Shown piece by piece: positions 9,004 through 16,416 of a stretch of DNA of 23,654 bases. The stretch lies in the NCBI GenBank assembly GCA_034667525.1, contig JAXDJO010000063.1, forward strand, positions 1 through 23,654, in the 5' to 3' direction. The first letter of the stretch is position 1, and each line of letters begins with the position of its first letter. This stretch comes from DATAPE01 sp034667525 (lineage in GTDB: Bacteria; Actinomycetota; CADDZG01; WHSQ01). Below the pieces are notes generated by a model that did not search any database, had not been told where the DNA came from, and saw only the letters and a list, made by a program, of their open reading frames with translations. Made by a program: the position numbers and the translations under genes.

Positions 9004-10116
9004 TCAGGGTGCCGTGCGGTTCTGAACCGCTTTCGTGAGCACCGGGAACAGGGTGTAGAGAACGATCGCAGCCACCGCCACGGGCAGACCGAAGATGACC
9101 TCGGACCGGTGCAGGAAGGTAAAGGCAAGAGCCGCACCGGCCGCCAGCGCGGACCATACGTACATCACGATCACTGCCTGACGATGCCCGTGCCCCAGGT
9201 CCATAAGCCGGTGATGGATGTGCTCCTTGTCGGCGTTGAAGACGCTCTGACCGCGCCTGGCACGGCGGATGACGGCGAACACGCCGTCGAGCAGCGGAAT
9301 GGCGATCACCAACAGGGGGATGAGCAGAGGAAAGTAGGCGAGGAAGGCCGCCGATGGCTGGGGGCCCGGTGCGATCTTCCCGATCCCGGTCACGGTGGCC
9401 GCACCGAGGACCAGCCCGAGAGGCATCGATCCGGAATCACCCATGAAGACCTTCGCAGGAAAGAAGTTGTAGCGGAGGAACCCCAGCGTCGCCCCCACGA
9501 GGATGATCGAGATCAACGGCGCGGACGAAGCCTGGTTCAAGACACCCTGCCTGAACAACAGCGCGGTGTAGACGAAGAAGGCCGAGGATGCGATGGCGAC
9601 GATGCCCGCTGCCAGGCCGTCCAGTCCGTCCACCAGGTTCACCGCGTTGATCATCGCCACGATCCATATGACGGTCACGAGCACCGACACGTCGTCGCTG
9701 AGCGCGAAGGCGCCGTTATGGATCGGCAGCATCAGGTACTGCATCTTGACGCCGGCAAGGAACAAGATGCCTGCCGCGAAGATCTGTCCGGCCAACTTCA
9801 CGGGGACGGGGAGGTCCCTTAGATCGTCGACCGCGCCCAACACGAAGATGATGACCGCCCCGGCAGCGATACCGAGGGGCTCGGAGGACTGCGTGAACTG
9901 GATCTTGAAGGTGGGCAGCAGGTTGGCGGCAGCGCCCGCCCCCAGTATTCCCAGGAAGATGGCGAGGCCGCCGAGCGTGGGAGTGGGCATCGCGTGCACC
10001 TTGCGATCGCTCGGATGATCGACCGCGCCGATCTTCAGCGACATCCAGCGAACGATGGGTGTCGTTACGAAAGTGATCGCGAACGCCACCAGCCCGACCA
10101 GGAGGTAAGGGGTCAC
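9004..10116 (-). CDS. wecA: WecA/TagO-like undecaprenyl-phosphate glycosyl-1-phosphate transferase
   Basis: This family transfers a sugar-1-phosphate, commonly GlcNAc-1-P from UDP-GlcNAc, to undecaprenyl phosphate at the inner membrane, starting cell-wall polymer synthesis. The 370 residues contain about ten membrane helices. The cytoplasmic motifs are in order: DHPSDRKVHAMPTPTLGG (33-50), VDDLRD (96-101), NAVNLVDGLDGLAAG (157-171), MGDSGS (225-230) and the HIHH-containing DKEHIHHRLM (297-306). The last separates WecA/TagO/Rfe enzymes from MraY. In mycobacteria the gene at this place, just upstream of the atp operon, is rfe/wecA. GTG 10114-10116 starts 27 bp after glyA. The exact sugar is not determinable. 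Confidence 0.9.
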   Translation of the reverse strand: MTPYLLVGLVAFAITFVTTPIVRWMSLKIGAVDHPSDRKVHAMPTPTLGGLAIFLGILGAGAAANLLPTFKIQFTQSSEPLGIAAGAVIIFVLGAVDDLRDLPVPVKLAGQIFAAGILFLAGVKMQYLMLPIHNGAFALSDDVSVLVTVIWIVAMINAVNLVDGLDGLAAGIVAIASSAFFVYTALLFRQGVLNQASSAPLISIILVGATLGFLRYNFFPAKVFMGDSGSMPLGLVLGAATVTGIGKIAPGPQPSAAFLAYFPLLIPLLVIAIPLLDGVFAVIRRARRGQSVFNADKEHIHHRLMDLGHGHRQAVIVMYVWSALAAGAALAFTFLHRSEVIFGLPVAVAAIVLYTLFPVLTKAVQNRTAP

Positions 10117-10143
10117 GAGCGGAGCTCCACGAACACGGTGCTT

Positions 10144-11412
10144 CTAACCGCGGAAGTCTGGATAGGGCCGGAACCGTTGCGTGAGGTCGGTGACGCTACG
10201 CCGAACCTCCGCTTTCGTCTTCTCCGAGTCGTCCCTCAGGACTCTGGCGATCAGACCTGCGACCAGCTCGATCTCATCGGTTTTCATGCCGCTCGTGGTC
10301 ACCGCTGGAGTGCCGAGCCGGATCCCCGACGCGATGAACGGTTTCTCCGGGTCGTACGGGATGGCGTTCTTGTTGACGGTGATGCCCACATCGTCGAGAC
10401 GGGCCTCGGCCTCCTTGCCGGTGAGAGACACGGGCCGGAGGTCCACCAGCATGAGGTGATTGTCCGTGCCGCCGGAGACGATCCGCAGCCCGTGTCCGGT
10501 CAGCATCCTCGCCATCGTTTGAGCGTTCGCGACGATCTGGTGTGAATACTCCCGAAACTCGTCGGTGGCCGCTTCCGCGAAGGCAACCGCCTTGGCAGCT
10601 ATCGAATGCATCAGCGGCCCCCCCTGCCAACCTGGGAACACGCTCTTATCGATCGCCTTGGCATGCTCTTCTTTGCACAAGATCATCGCTCCCCGGGGGC
10701 CGCGCAGGGTCTTATGCGTCGTGCAGGTGACGACGTCGGCGTAGGGCACCGGATTGGGATGAGCCCCTCCCGCGACCAACCCGATGAAGTGAGCGGCATC
10801 GACCACAAAGATGGCTCCGACCTCGTCGGCGATAGCGCGGAACGCTGCGAAATCCCAGATCCGTGAGTAGGCGGTGGCTCCCGCCACGATCATCTTTGGG
10901 CGCTCCCGAAGAGCGATATCCCGAACCTCATCCAGGTCGATACGCTCGTCGTCCTTCCGGACACCGTAGGACACGATGTTGAAGAGCCGTCCGGTGAAGT
11001 TGACGGGGGACCCATGGGTCAGGTGGCCGCCCTGAGCCAATCCCATACCCATGAACGTGTCACCGGGGTCCAGGAAAGCAAAGAACGCAGCAAGGTTCGC
11101 CTGAGCCCCGGCATGCGGCTGGACGTTCACATGCTCGGCTCCGAAGATAGCTTTGGCACGCTCGATCGCGAGGTTCTCCGCGACGTCCACGTACTCGCAA
11201 CCGCCGTAGTAACGTTTGCCGGGATAGCCCTCTGCGTATTTGTTCGTAAGCGGCGTGCCCAGCGCCGCCAGCACCGCGGGTGACGAGAAGTTCTCCGATG
11301 CGATCAACTCGATCTTGGTGTTCTCGCGCCGGACCTCAGCCAGGATCGCTTCGGCGATCTCAGGATCTACCTTTTCGACCGCCTGCCAGTCCGCCCACCC
11401 AGGATTGCTCAT
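10144..11412 (-). CDS. glyA: Serine hydroxymethyltransferase
   Basis: A PLP enzyme converting serine and tetrahydrofolate to glycine and methylene-tetrahydrofolate in the cytoplasm. Its 422 residues are of normal length. Hallmarks are IELIASENFSSPAVL near the N-terminus, NKYAEGYPGKRYYGGCEYVD, NVQPHAGAQAN, and the PLP-lysine motif VTCTTHKTLRGPRGAMI. A C-terminal VTTSGMKTDE region follows. ATG 11410-11412 overlaps the rpiB stop (ATGA), so the two are translationally coupled. The rpiB-glyA-atp order is also seen in Bacillus. Confidence 0.98.
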   Translation of the reverse strand: MSNPGWADWQAVEKVDPEIAEAILAEVRRENTKIELIASENFSSPAVLAALGTPLTNKYAEGYPGKRYYGGCEYVDVAENLAIERAKAIFGAEHVNVQPHAGAQANLAAFFAFLDPGDTFMGMGLAQGGHLTHGSPVNFTGRLFNIVSYGVRKDDERIDLDEVRDIALRERPKMIVAGATAYSRIWDFAAFRAIADEVGAIFVVDAAHFIGLVAGGAHPNPVPYADVVTCTTHKTLRGPRGAMILCKEEHAKAIDKSVFPGWQGGPLMHSIAAKAVAFAEAATDEFREYSHQIVANAQTMARMLTGHGLRIVSGGTDNHLMLVDLRPVSLTGKEAEARLDDVGITVNKNAIPYDPEKPFIASGIRLGTPAVTTSGMKTDEIELVAGLIARVLRDDSEKTKAEVRRSVTDLTQRFRPYPDFRG

Positions 11413-11867
11413 GATCCTCCCTCACACTCCTCGGCTTCTATCTCTGCGATCTGGGCCAAACGCGGCTCATGCCGCCCGCCCTGGAACCCGGTCGCCAAGA
11501 ACACATCCACGATGGCGTAGGCGAAATCCTCCGCCACGATCCTTCCCCCCAGTGACAGCACGTTGGCATCGTTATGGAGCCGCGCCAGCCGGGCGGTGTG
11601 CTCGTCCAAGCAGAGGGCGGCTCGCACGCCGCGCACCTTATTAGCCGCTATGGCTTCGCCCTGGCCGCTTCCGCCCAGAACGATGCCCCGCGCGGCATCC
11701 CCACCCACGACCGCTCTTCCCACCGCGGCGCAGTAGAAAGGGTAGTCCACGGGGGCCTCCGAATCGGTGCCGAGATCGATCACGTCGTGGCCCGCCTCCG
11801 CCAGATGGTTCGCCACCGACTGCTTCAACGCGTAGCCCGCGTGATCGGAGCCCACGGCGATCCTCAC
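11409..11867 (-). CDS. rpiB: Ribose-5-phosphate isomerase B, actinobacterial Glu type
   Basis: Interconverts ribose-5-phosphate and ribulose-5-phosphate in the pentose phosphate pathway. The 152-residue RpiB/LacAB fold shows GSDHAGYALK (6-15), the active-site loop GIVLGGSGQGEAIAANKV (61-78) and HNDANVLSLGGRIV. The catalytic Cys of E. coli RpiB is Gly here, while Glu71 follows in GQGE, the arrangement of mycobacterial RpiB, where this Glu acts as the base (known). GTG 11865-11867 starts 9 bp after the phosphatase gene. A pentose-pathway partner, transaldolase, is in the next operon. Confidence 0.95.
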   Translation of the reverse strand: MRIAVGSDHAGYALKQSVANHLAEAGHDVIDLGTDSEAPVDYPFYCAAVGRAVVGGDAARGIVLGGSGQGEAIAANKVRGVRAALCLDEHTARLARLHNDANVLSLGGRIVAEDFAYAIVDVFLATGFQGGRHEPRLAQIAEIEAEECEGGS

Positions 11868-11876
11868 CCCTGCATC

Positions 11877-12422
11877 CTAAGGGTCAGACCCCTCTGGGCA
11901 GAGGATGTCGGCTAAACGGGCCGCGCCCCCCTGCAATTCGGAAAAGCAGCGTTCGTAGATACGCATTGGGCGACCGATCGGATCTGCTACCTCGAGCTTC
12001 CGCCGCCATCTTGGTCTGAGTCCGCTCAGCAACGCCTGCATCCGCTCCTCCGCAGAGGCGTCCGGCCACACCGGGAGCATCTCCGTCTCTGCGATCTCCT
12101 TCAGCAAGATGCTCTTTTGACGCGCGTGGGGAGACAGTGACGCCACCTCCTGGAGGTGAACATTGGTCATCCCGACTACTGCATCGGCCTCCTCGATATC
12201 CTGCCTCTCCAACAGCCTCGAGCGGTGGGAGGAGAGATCGATGCCGTGGGTTTGGCAGACGAGGATGGCTTCGTCGGTGGGCGGCTCGTCGATCGCGGCC
12301 CATGTGCCTGCCGAGGCCACCTCCACGCCATCGCAACTCCTGCTCTCAAGCTCGTGGCGCAAGAGAGCTTCGGCCATCGGGGACCGGCACATATTTCCCG
12401 TGCACACAAACAACACTTTCAT
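11877..12422 (-). CDS. Low-molecular-weight protein phosphatase (Tyr or Arg specificity)
   Basis: The 181 residues open with MKVLFVCTGNMCRSPMAEALL, the C-x5-R-S phosphate loop with nucleophile Cys7 and Arg13. The general acid is D147 in VADPIG. Family members remove phosphate from tyrosine or, in YwlE, from arginine. The residue after Asn in the loop decides: Ile in tyrosine phosphatases, Thr in YwlE; here it is Met11, so specificity is open. The place between tsaC and rpiB-glyA matches Bacillus ywlE. An arsenate reductase of the ArsC thioredoxin-coupled type is less likely because its redox Cys pair is not evident. The ATG probably heads a leaderless mRNA (see 12429-12438). Confidence 0.9.
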   Translation of the reverse strand: MKVLFVCTGNMCRSPMAEALLRHELESRSCDGVEVASAGTWAAIDEPPTDEAILVCQTHGIDLSSHRSRLLERQDIEEADAVVGMTNVHLQEVASLSPHARQKSILLKEIAETEMLPVWPDASAEERMQALLSGLRPRWRRKLEVADPIGRPMRIYERCFSELQGGAARLADILCPEGSDP

Positions 12423-12428
12423 CAGAAC

Positions 12429-12438
12429 AGATTAGGCT
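12429..12438. promoter_or_regulatory. Overlapping divergent -10 elements for two leaderless mRNAs
   Basis: The gap between the two start codons is only 22 bp (12423-12444). On the minus strand TAATCT (12429-12434) lies exactly 6 nt before ATG 12422; on the plus strand TAGGCT (12433-12438) lies exactly 6 nt before ATG 12445. TANNNT at this distance is the known layout of leaderless promoters in Actinobacteria and Deinococcus. The two hexamers share two bases, and neither gene has a Shine-Dalgarno. Confidence 0.55.
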
Positions 12439-12444
12439 CGTTAT

Positions 12445-13944
12445 ATGAGTCGGGCATGGGAGAAGCTGGTTCCACACCTGCGCGAGATGGTCGATCTTGC
12501 GTCAGCGATCAAGTTGATGTCCTGGGATCAGGCAACGCTGATGCCGCCCAACGCAAGCCCAGCGCGTGCGCGAAGCATGGCGACGGTGGAGAGCATGGCC
12601 CACCAGTACCTCATCAGCCCTGAAGTAGGCGACCTGTTGCAGGAGCTGTCGTCGGACGACTCCCTTGACGAAGATCAAGCGGCTTCGATCCGCATCTTGA
12701 AGCGCGATTACGACAGGGCCACCAAAGTCCCCCCCGCGCTGGTCCACGAGCTGGCCGAGTTGAGTGGAACCGCTTACCAGGCGTGGACGGAAGCCCGGCC
12801 TCAGTCGGACTTCTCCGTGCTGCAGCCTCACCTCGAAAAGATGATCCGGCTTAAGAAGGAAGAGGCGGACGCGATCGGATGGGAGACGGAGCGCTACGAC
12901 GCTCTGCTCGACGAGTACGAGCCCGAGATGACGACTCGCGACGTCGAGGCGATGTTCAACGAGCTCACGGAGGGCCTCAGGCCACTCCTGGAGAAGATCG
13001 TGGGTGTCTCTTCACCTCGCGCCGAGTTCCTCAGCAACAGCTACGACCCCTCTTCCCAGGAGGTTTTTAGCCACTGGCTCGTTGGTGTCCTGAACTTCGA
13101 CTCCACCAGCGGCCGATTGGATACCTCTCCGCATCCCTTCACGATCACGATCGGCGCGGGCGATGTGCGCCAGACGACCCGTTCAGAAGAGAACGATCTG
13201 ATGATGTCCATCTACGCCACCATCCATGAGACCGGGCACGCGCTGTACGAACAGGGCCTCCCAACCGAATTGCTCGACCTTCCGGTCGGTCGAACGCCTT
13301 CGCTCGGGATGCATGAGTCTCAGTCCAGGTTGTGGGAAAACCTCGTGGGCAGAAGCCGTCCGTTCACGGAGTTCATGCTCCCCCACCTGAAGGAGCGTTT
13401 CCCCGCGCAGCTGGGGATGGTGAGTCCAGATGAGTTCTATCGGGCCGCCAACCATGTCGAGCCCACCCTCATCCGCGTGACAGCGGACGAGGTCACCTAC
13501 AACCTTCACCTCATGCTGCGTTTCGAGCTCGAGCTTGCCATGTTTCGCGAGGAGCTCGACGTAGCTGACCTTCCCAATGCATGGGACGCGGCCATGGAGA
13601 AGCATCTCGGCGTCCGTCCCGACAGCGACGCCAACGGGGTGCTGCAGGACATGCATTGGTCCACCGGGATACAGGGCTATTTCCCCACGTACACCCTCGG
13701 CACGATCTACTCGGCAGCGTTCTTCGCTAAAGCTCAAGAGCAACTTGGAAACCTCGACGACGACCTGCGCGAAGGCGACACCTCTCGGCTGCTGGGCTGG
13801 CTGCGTGAAAACATCCATTCGAAGGCGTACCGCTACCCGGCCAAAGAGCTCGCGGAGCAGGTCCTGGGCGCGCCGGTATCGGCGAAGCCGTTGCTGGAGC
13901 ATTTGCGCACGAAGTACTCAGAGCTCTACGACATCACACCCTGA
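12445..13944 (+). CDS. M32 family metallocarboxypeptidase (Taq type)
   Basis: A zinc carboxypeptidase that trims C-terminal residues from peptides in the cytoplasm. The 499 residues match the usual M32 length. Visible family marks are SWDQATLMPP near residue 26, HPF (230-232), DVRQTTR (240-246), the zinc site HETGH (261-265) followed by ALYEQGLP, and HESQSRLWEN with the second zinc Glu at 291. LQDMHWSTGIQGYFPTYTLG, also conserved, lies near the C-terminus. It is the only plus-strand gene within a long minus-strand run. The start lacks a Shine-Dalgarno and is likely leaderless. Its 3' end overlaps tsaC by 19 bp, tail to tail. Confidence 0.96.
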   Translation: MSRAWEKLVPHLREMVDLASAIKLMSWDQATLMPPNASPARARSMATVESMAHQYLISPEVGDLLQELSSDDSLDEDQAASIRILKRDYDRATKVPPALVHELAELSGTAYQAWTEARPQSDFSVLQPHLEKMIRLKKEEADAIGWETERYDALLDEYEPEMTTRDVEAMFNELTEGLRPLLEKIVGVSSPRAEFLSNSYDPSSQEVFSHWLVGVLNFDSTSGRLDTSPHPFTITIGAGDVRQTTRSEENDLMMSIYATIHETGHALYEQGLPTELLDLPVGRTPSLGMHESQSRLWENLVGRSRPFTEFMLPHLKERFPAQLGMVSPDEFYRAANHVEPTLIRVTADEVTYNLHLMLRFELELAMFREELDVADLPNAWDAAMEKHLGVRPDSDANGVLQDMHWSTGIQGYFPTYTLGTIYSAAFFAKAQEQLGNLDDDLREGDTSRLLGWLRENIHSKAYRYPAKELAEQVLGAPVSAKPLLEHLRTKYSELYDITP

Positions 13945-14510
13945 ATCTCTGCAAACGGGATCCCGCCCTCGCGGAGCAGCGTCAGCTCACCCATCAGGGA
14001 AACGATCGTCGACGGGCGGCCCTCGAGCGTTCCCCCTTCTACGAAGACCGCGACCGTCGGGCCCAGCGCGGCCCTCGCCTCTTCCAGGGTGACCGCAGCC
14101 TCTTCATCCGATCGATTGGCGCTCGACACGGCAAGGGGGCCGAGCCGGCCCAGCAGCTCGAGCGTTACGGCGTTGCGTGGCACTCTGACCGCCACGGAAT
14201 CCTTTGCGCCACCACCGAGGTCGACCTCGAATCCCGGAGCTCGGGGAAGCACGATGGTGAGGGGGCCGGGCCAGAAACGATGAGCGATCGCCTCCGCTCT
14301 GGTATCGAAGGTCACCACCGACTTCAGGGAACCGATCCCTTCCGCCAGCACAGGTAACGGTTTAGTCGGCACCCGCCCCTTAGCGGCGAACAACGCAGCC
14401 ACCGCACCCGGAGCATCCACGAGGGCTGCCACCCCGTAGACCGTGTCGGTCGGAAGCACGACGAGCCCGCCCGCTTGGAGCGCAGCTGCAGCTTCGTCCA
14501 GGGACGTCAA
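13926..14510 (-). CDS. tsaC: L-threonylcarbamoyladenylate synthase (Sua5/YrdC/YwlC family)
   Basis: Makes threonylcarbamoyl-AMP from threonine, bicarbonate and ATP, the first step of t6A37 formation on ANN-decoding tRNAs. The 194 residues are a single YrdC domain with no C-terminal Sua5 domain. Hallmarks are GGLVVLPTDTVYGVAALV, AAKGRVPTKPLPVL, HRFWPGPLTIVLPR, VAVRVPRN and SSANRSDEEAA. TTG 14508-14510 overlaps the prmC stop. The prfA-prmC-tsaC trio groups translation fidelity and termination functions and is conserved across Actinobacteria and Firmicutes. The 3' end runs 19 bp into the convergent carboxypeptidase gene. Confidence 0.95.
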   Translation of the reverse strand: MTSLDEAAAALQAGGLVVLPTDTVYGVAALVDAPGAVAALFAAKGRVPTKPLPVLAEGIGSLKSVVTFDTRAEAIAHRFWPGPLTIVLPRAPGFEVDLGGGAKDSVAVRVPRNAVTLELLGRLGPLAVSSANRSDEEAAVTLEEARAALGPTVAVFVEGGTLEGRPSTIVSLMGELTLLREGGIPFAEIQGVMS

Positions 14511-15328
14511 GGCTTCTGGGCCTCAGCGATCCGATCCCTGCCGGCGAGGTCCGAACTCACCGCGACTCTGTCGTAACCGGCGGCCCCAAGGAGTGTCACC
14601 ACCCGCTGCGCTTGGTCACTTCCTACCTCGAGCACCAACCATCCTTTCGGCTTCAACCACCGCAACGCGGCATCTGCGAGCCGGATCGTGACGTCCAAAC
14701 CGCGCTCGCCTGAAAAGAGCGCTGCGTGCGGTTCGTAATCCCGCACCTCGGAAGGAATGTCCGGCAACTGAGCGGGGTCGATGTAGGGAGGGTTGGAAAC
14801 GACCACATCGAACGCTCCCTCGAGGACGGGAGGAAGCCCGTCGAGCAGATCGCACAACACGAGATCGACGGTCTTTCCGAGCAACTCACAATTCTTCTCC
14901 GCCCACGGCAATGCTGCAGGGGACGACTCGGTTCCGAAGACACACGCATCGCTTCTCTCCTCGGAGACAGCCAGTGCTATCGCACCACTTCCCGTTCCGA
15001 CATCGACGATCCGGCCCCCGTGTGGCAAGTGCGCCATCGCCCGTTCCGCTACCAGCTCTGTCTCCGGCCGGGGGATGAAGACTCCGGGGCCCACTGTCAG
15101 CTGCACACCGCGGAAAGCAGCAAGATTGATCACATATTGCAAGGGCTCCCCCGACGCACGACGGGCGGCAAACCGGTGGCAGTCCTCTTCGTCCTCTGAG
15201 CGGATCTGCGGGTCGAGCAACAGCTCCGAGCGGGGGCGTTTCGTCGCAGCCTCCACGATCCACATCGCCTCGAACTCAGGCGATCCGGTGCCGGCTCGAC
15301 GCAGGGTCTCTTCGACCGTCTCCAGCAC
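14507..15328 (-). CDS. prmC: Release factor glutamine methyltransferase
   Basis: Methylates the glutamine of the GGQ motif of release factors using SAM. The 273 residues comprise an N-terminal helical domain (about 1-80), GVFIPRPETE (82-91), the SAM-binding VDVGTGSGAIALA (108-120) and the catalytic NPPY (179-182). VFGTESSPAAL stands where the family usually has an acidic ribose-binding Asp, so Glu may serve. GTG 15326-15328 begins 14 bp after prfA, its substrate gene; only a weak ribosome site is visible. Confidence 0.96.
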   Translation of the reverse strand: MLETVEETLRRAGTGSPEFEAMWIVEAATKRPRSELLLDPQIRSEDEEDCHRFAARRASGEPLQYVINLAAFRGVQLTVGPGVFIPRPETELVAERAMAHLPHGGRIVDVGTGSGAIALAVSEERSDACVFGTESSPAALPWAEKNCELLGKTVDLVLCDLLDGLPPVLEGAFDVVVSNPPYIDPAQLPDIPSEVRDYEPHAALFSGERGLDVTIRLADAALRWLKPKGWLVLEVGSDQAQRVVTLLGAAGYDRVAVSSDLAGRDRIAEAQKP

Positions 15329-15342
15329 CTGCCGGTACGAAC

Positions 15343-16416
15343 TCAGGGAGCCTCCTCCAGACCTTGATTCCGGTAGTAGGCCGCAAGCGCATCGATGAGA
15401 TCGTCCAGATCGCCCTCCAGGATCTCGCCGAGACGATGGACCGTGTAGCCGATGCGGTGATCGGTCACCCTGTTCTCTTGGAAGTTGTAGGTCCGGATCC
15501 GTTCGGAGCGATCGGCCGATCGCACCTGGGACCGGCGCTCTTCGGCGACCAGCTCCTGTTGCTCGTCTTGCTTTACCTGGAGCAGTCGCGCACGAAGTAT
15601 GCGCATCGCCTTCGCCTTGTTCTGCAGTTGCGACTTCTCGTCCTGAACGGCGACCTCCACCCCCGATGGCAGGTGCCTGATCCGAACCGCAGAATCCGTG
15701 GTGTTGACGGATTGGCCCCCCGGCCCGCTCGAACGGTAGACATCGACCTTGAGGTCGTTGGGATCGATCTCCACCTCGACCTCATCGGCTTCGGGCAGCA
15801 CTATCACCGCGGCCGCGGAAGTGTGGATGCGGCCACTCGATTCGGTGACAGGTACCCGTTGCACACGGTGAACTCCGGCCTCATGCTTCAGCCGGGAATA
15901 AGCCCCCTTGCCCTTTACGGCGAAAGTGACTTCTTTCAATCCGCCCGACCCGGTCTCGTTCGACGAAAGTGGTTCGACCTTCCAGTGCTTGGACTCAGCG
16001 AATCTCGTGTACATGCGATAGAGATCGGCTGCGAAGAGACCTGCCTCTTCACCGCCCGCTCCTCCGCGTATCTCAACGATCACATCTCGGTCATCGTTGG
16101 GATCCTTCTGTATCAGGGCGCCCACGATCTGTTCGCTCAAGGCGTCGATCTTGGCTTCCATCTGCTTGATCTCATCTTCGACGTAAGCGCGTTCTTCTCC
16201 GGACGATCCGTTCAACATCGAACGCGCTTCCGACAGGTCATCGACGACCCTGCGGTACTCGCGCCACGCCTCTACGGTGTCCTTGAGGTTGGCGTGTTCC
16301 TGGCCCAAAGCACGAAGCTCGTCCGGTCTTTGAGCCAGTGCAGGCTCGCCGAGCTGACGCTCGACTTCTTCGAACCTGGTTTCCATCTCCTTCAAGCGGG
16401 CTTCGGGTATCTGCAT
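15343..16416 (-). CDS. prfA: Peptide chain release factor 1
   Basis: Reads UAA and UAG stop codons and triggers peptide release. The 357 residues contain an N-terminal coiled coil, GGAGGEEAGLFAADLYRMY, the PVT tripeptide (189-191) typical of RF1 rather than the SPF of RF2, and GGQ (233-235) in SSGPGGQSVNTTDSAV. ATG 16414-16416 (MQIPEARLKEMETRF) overlaps the DUF1385 stop by one base. An in-frame extension upstream to 16557 is read-through of the neighbour's antisense-like frame and is not family-like. Confidence 0.98.
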   Translation of the reverse strand: MQIPEARLKEMETRFEEVERQLGEPALAQRPDELRALGQEHANLKDTVEAWREYRRVVDDLSEARSMLNGSSGEERAYVEDEIKQMEAKIDALSEQIVGALIQKDPNDDRDVIVEIRGGAGGEEAGLFAADLYRMYTRFAESKHWKVEPLSSNETGSGGLKEVTFAVKGKGAYSRLKHEAGVHRVQRVPVTESSGRIHTSAAAVIVLPEADEVEVEIDPNDLKVDVYRSSGPGGQSVNTTDSAVRIRHLPSGVEVAVQDEKSQLQNKAKAMRILRARLLQVKQDEQQELVAEERRSQVRSADRSERIRTYNFQENRVTDHRIGYTVHRLGEILEGDLDDLIDALAAYYRNQGLEEAP

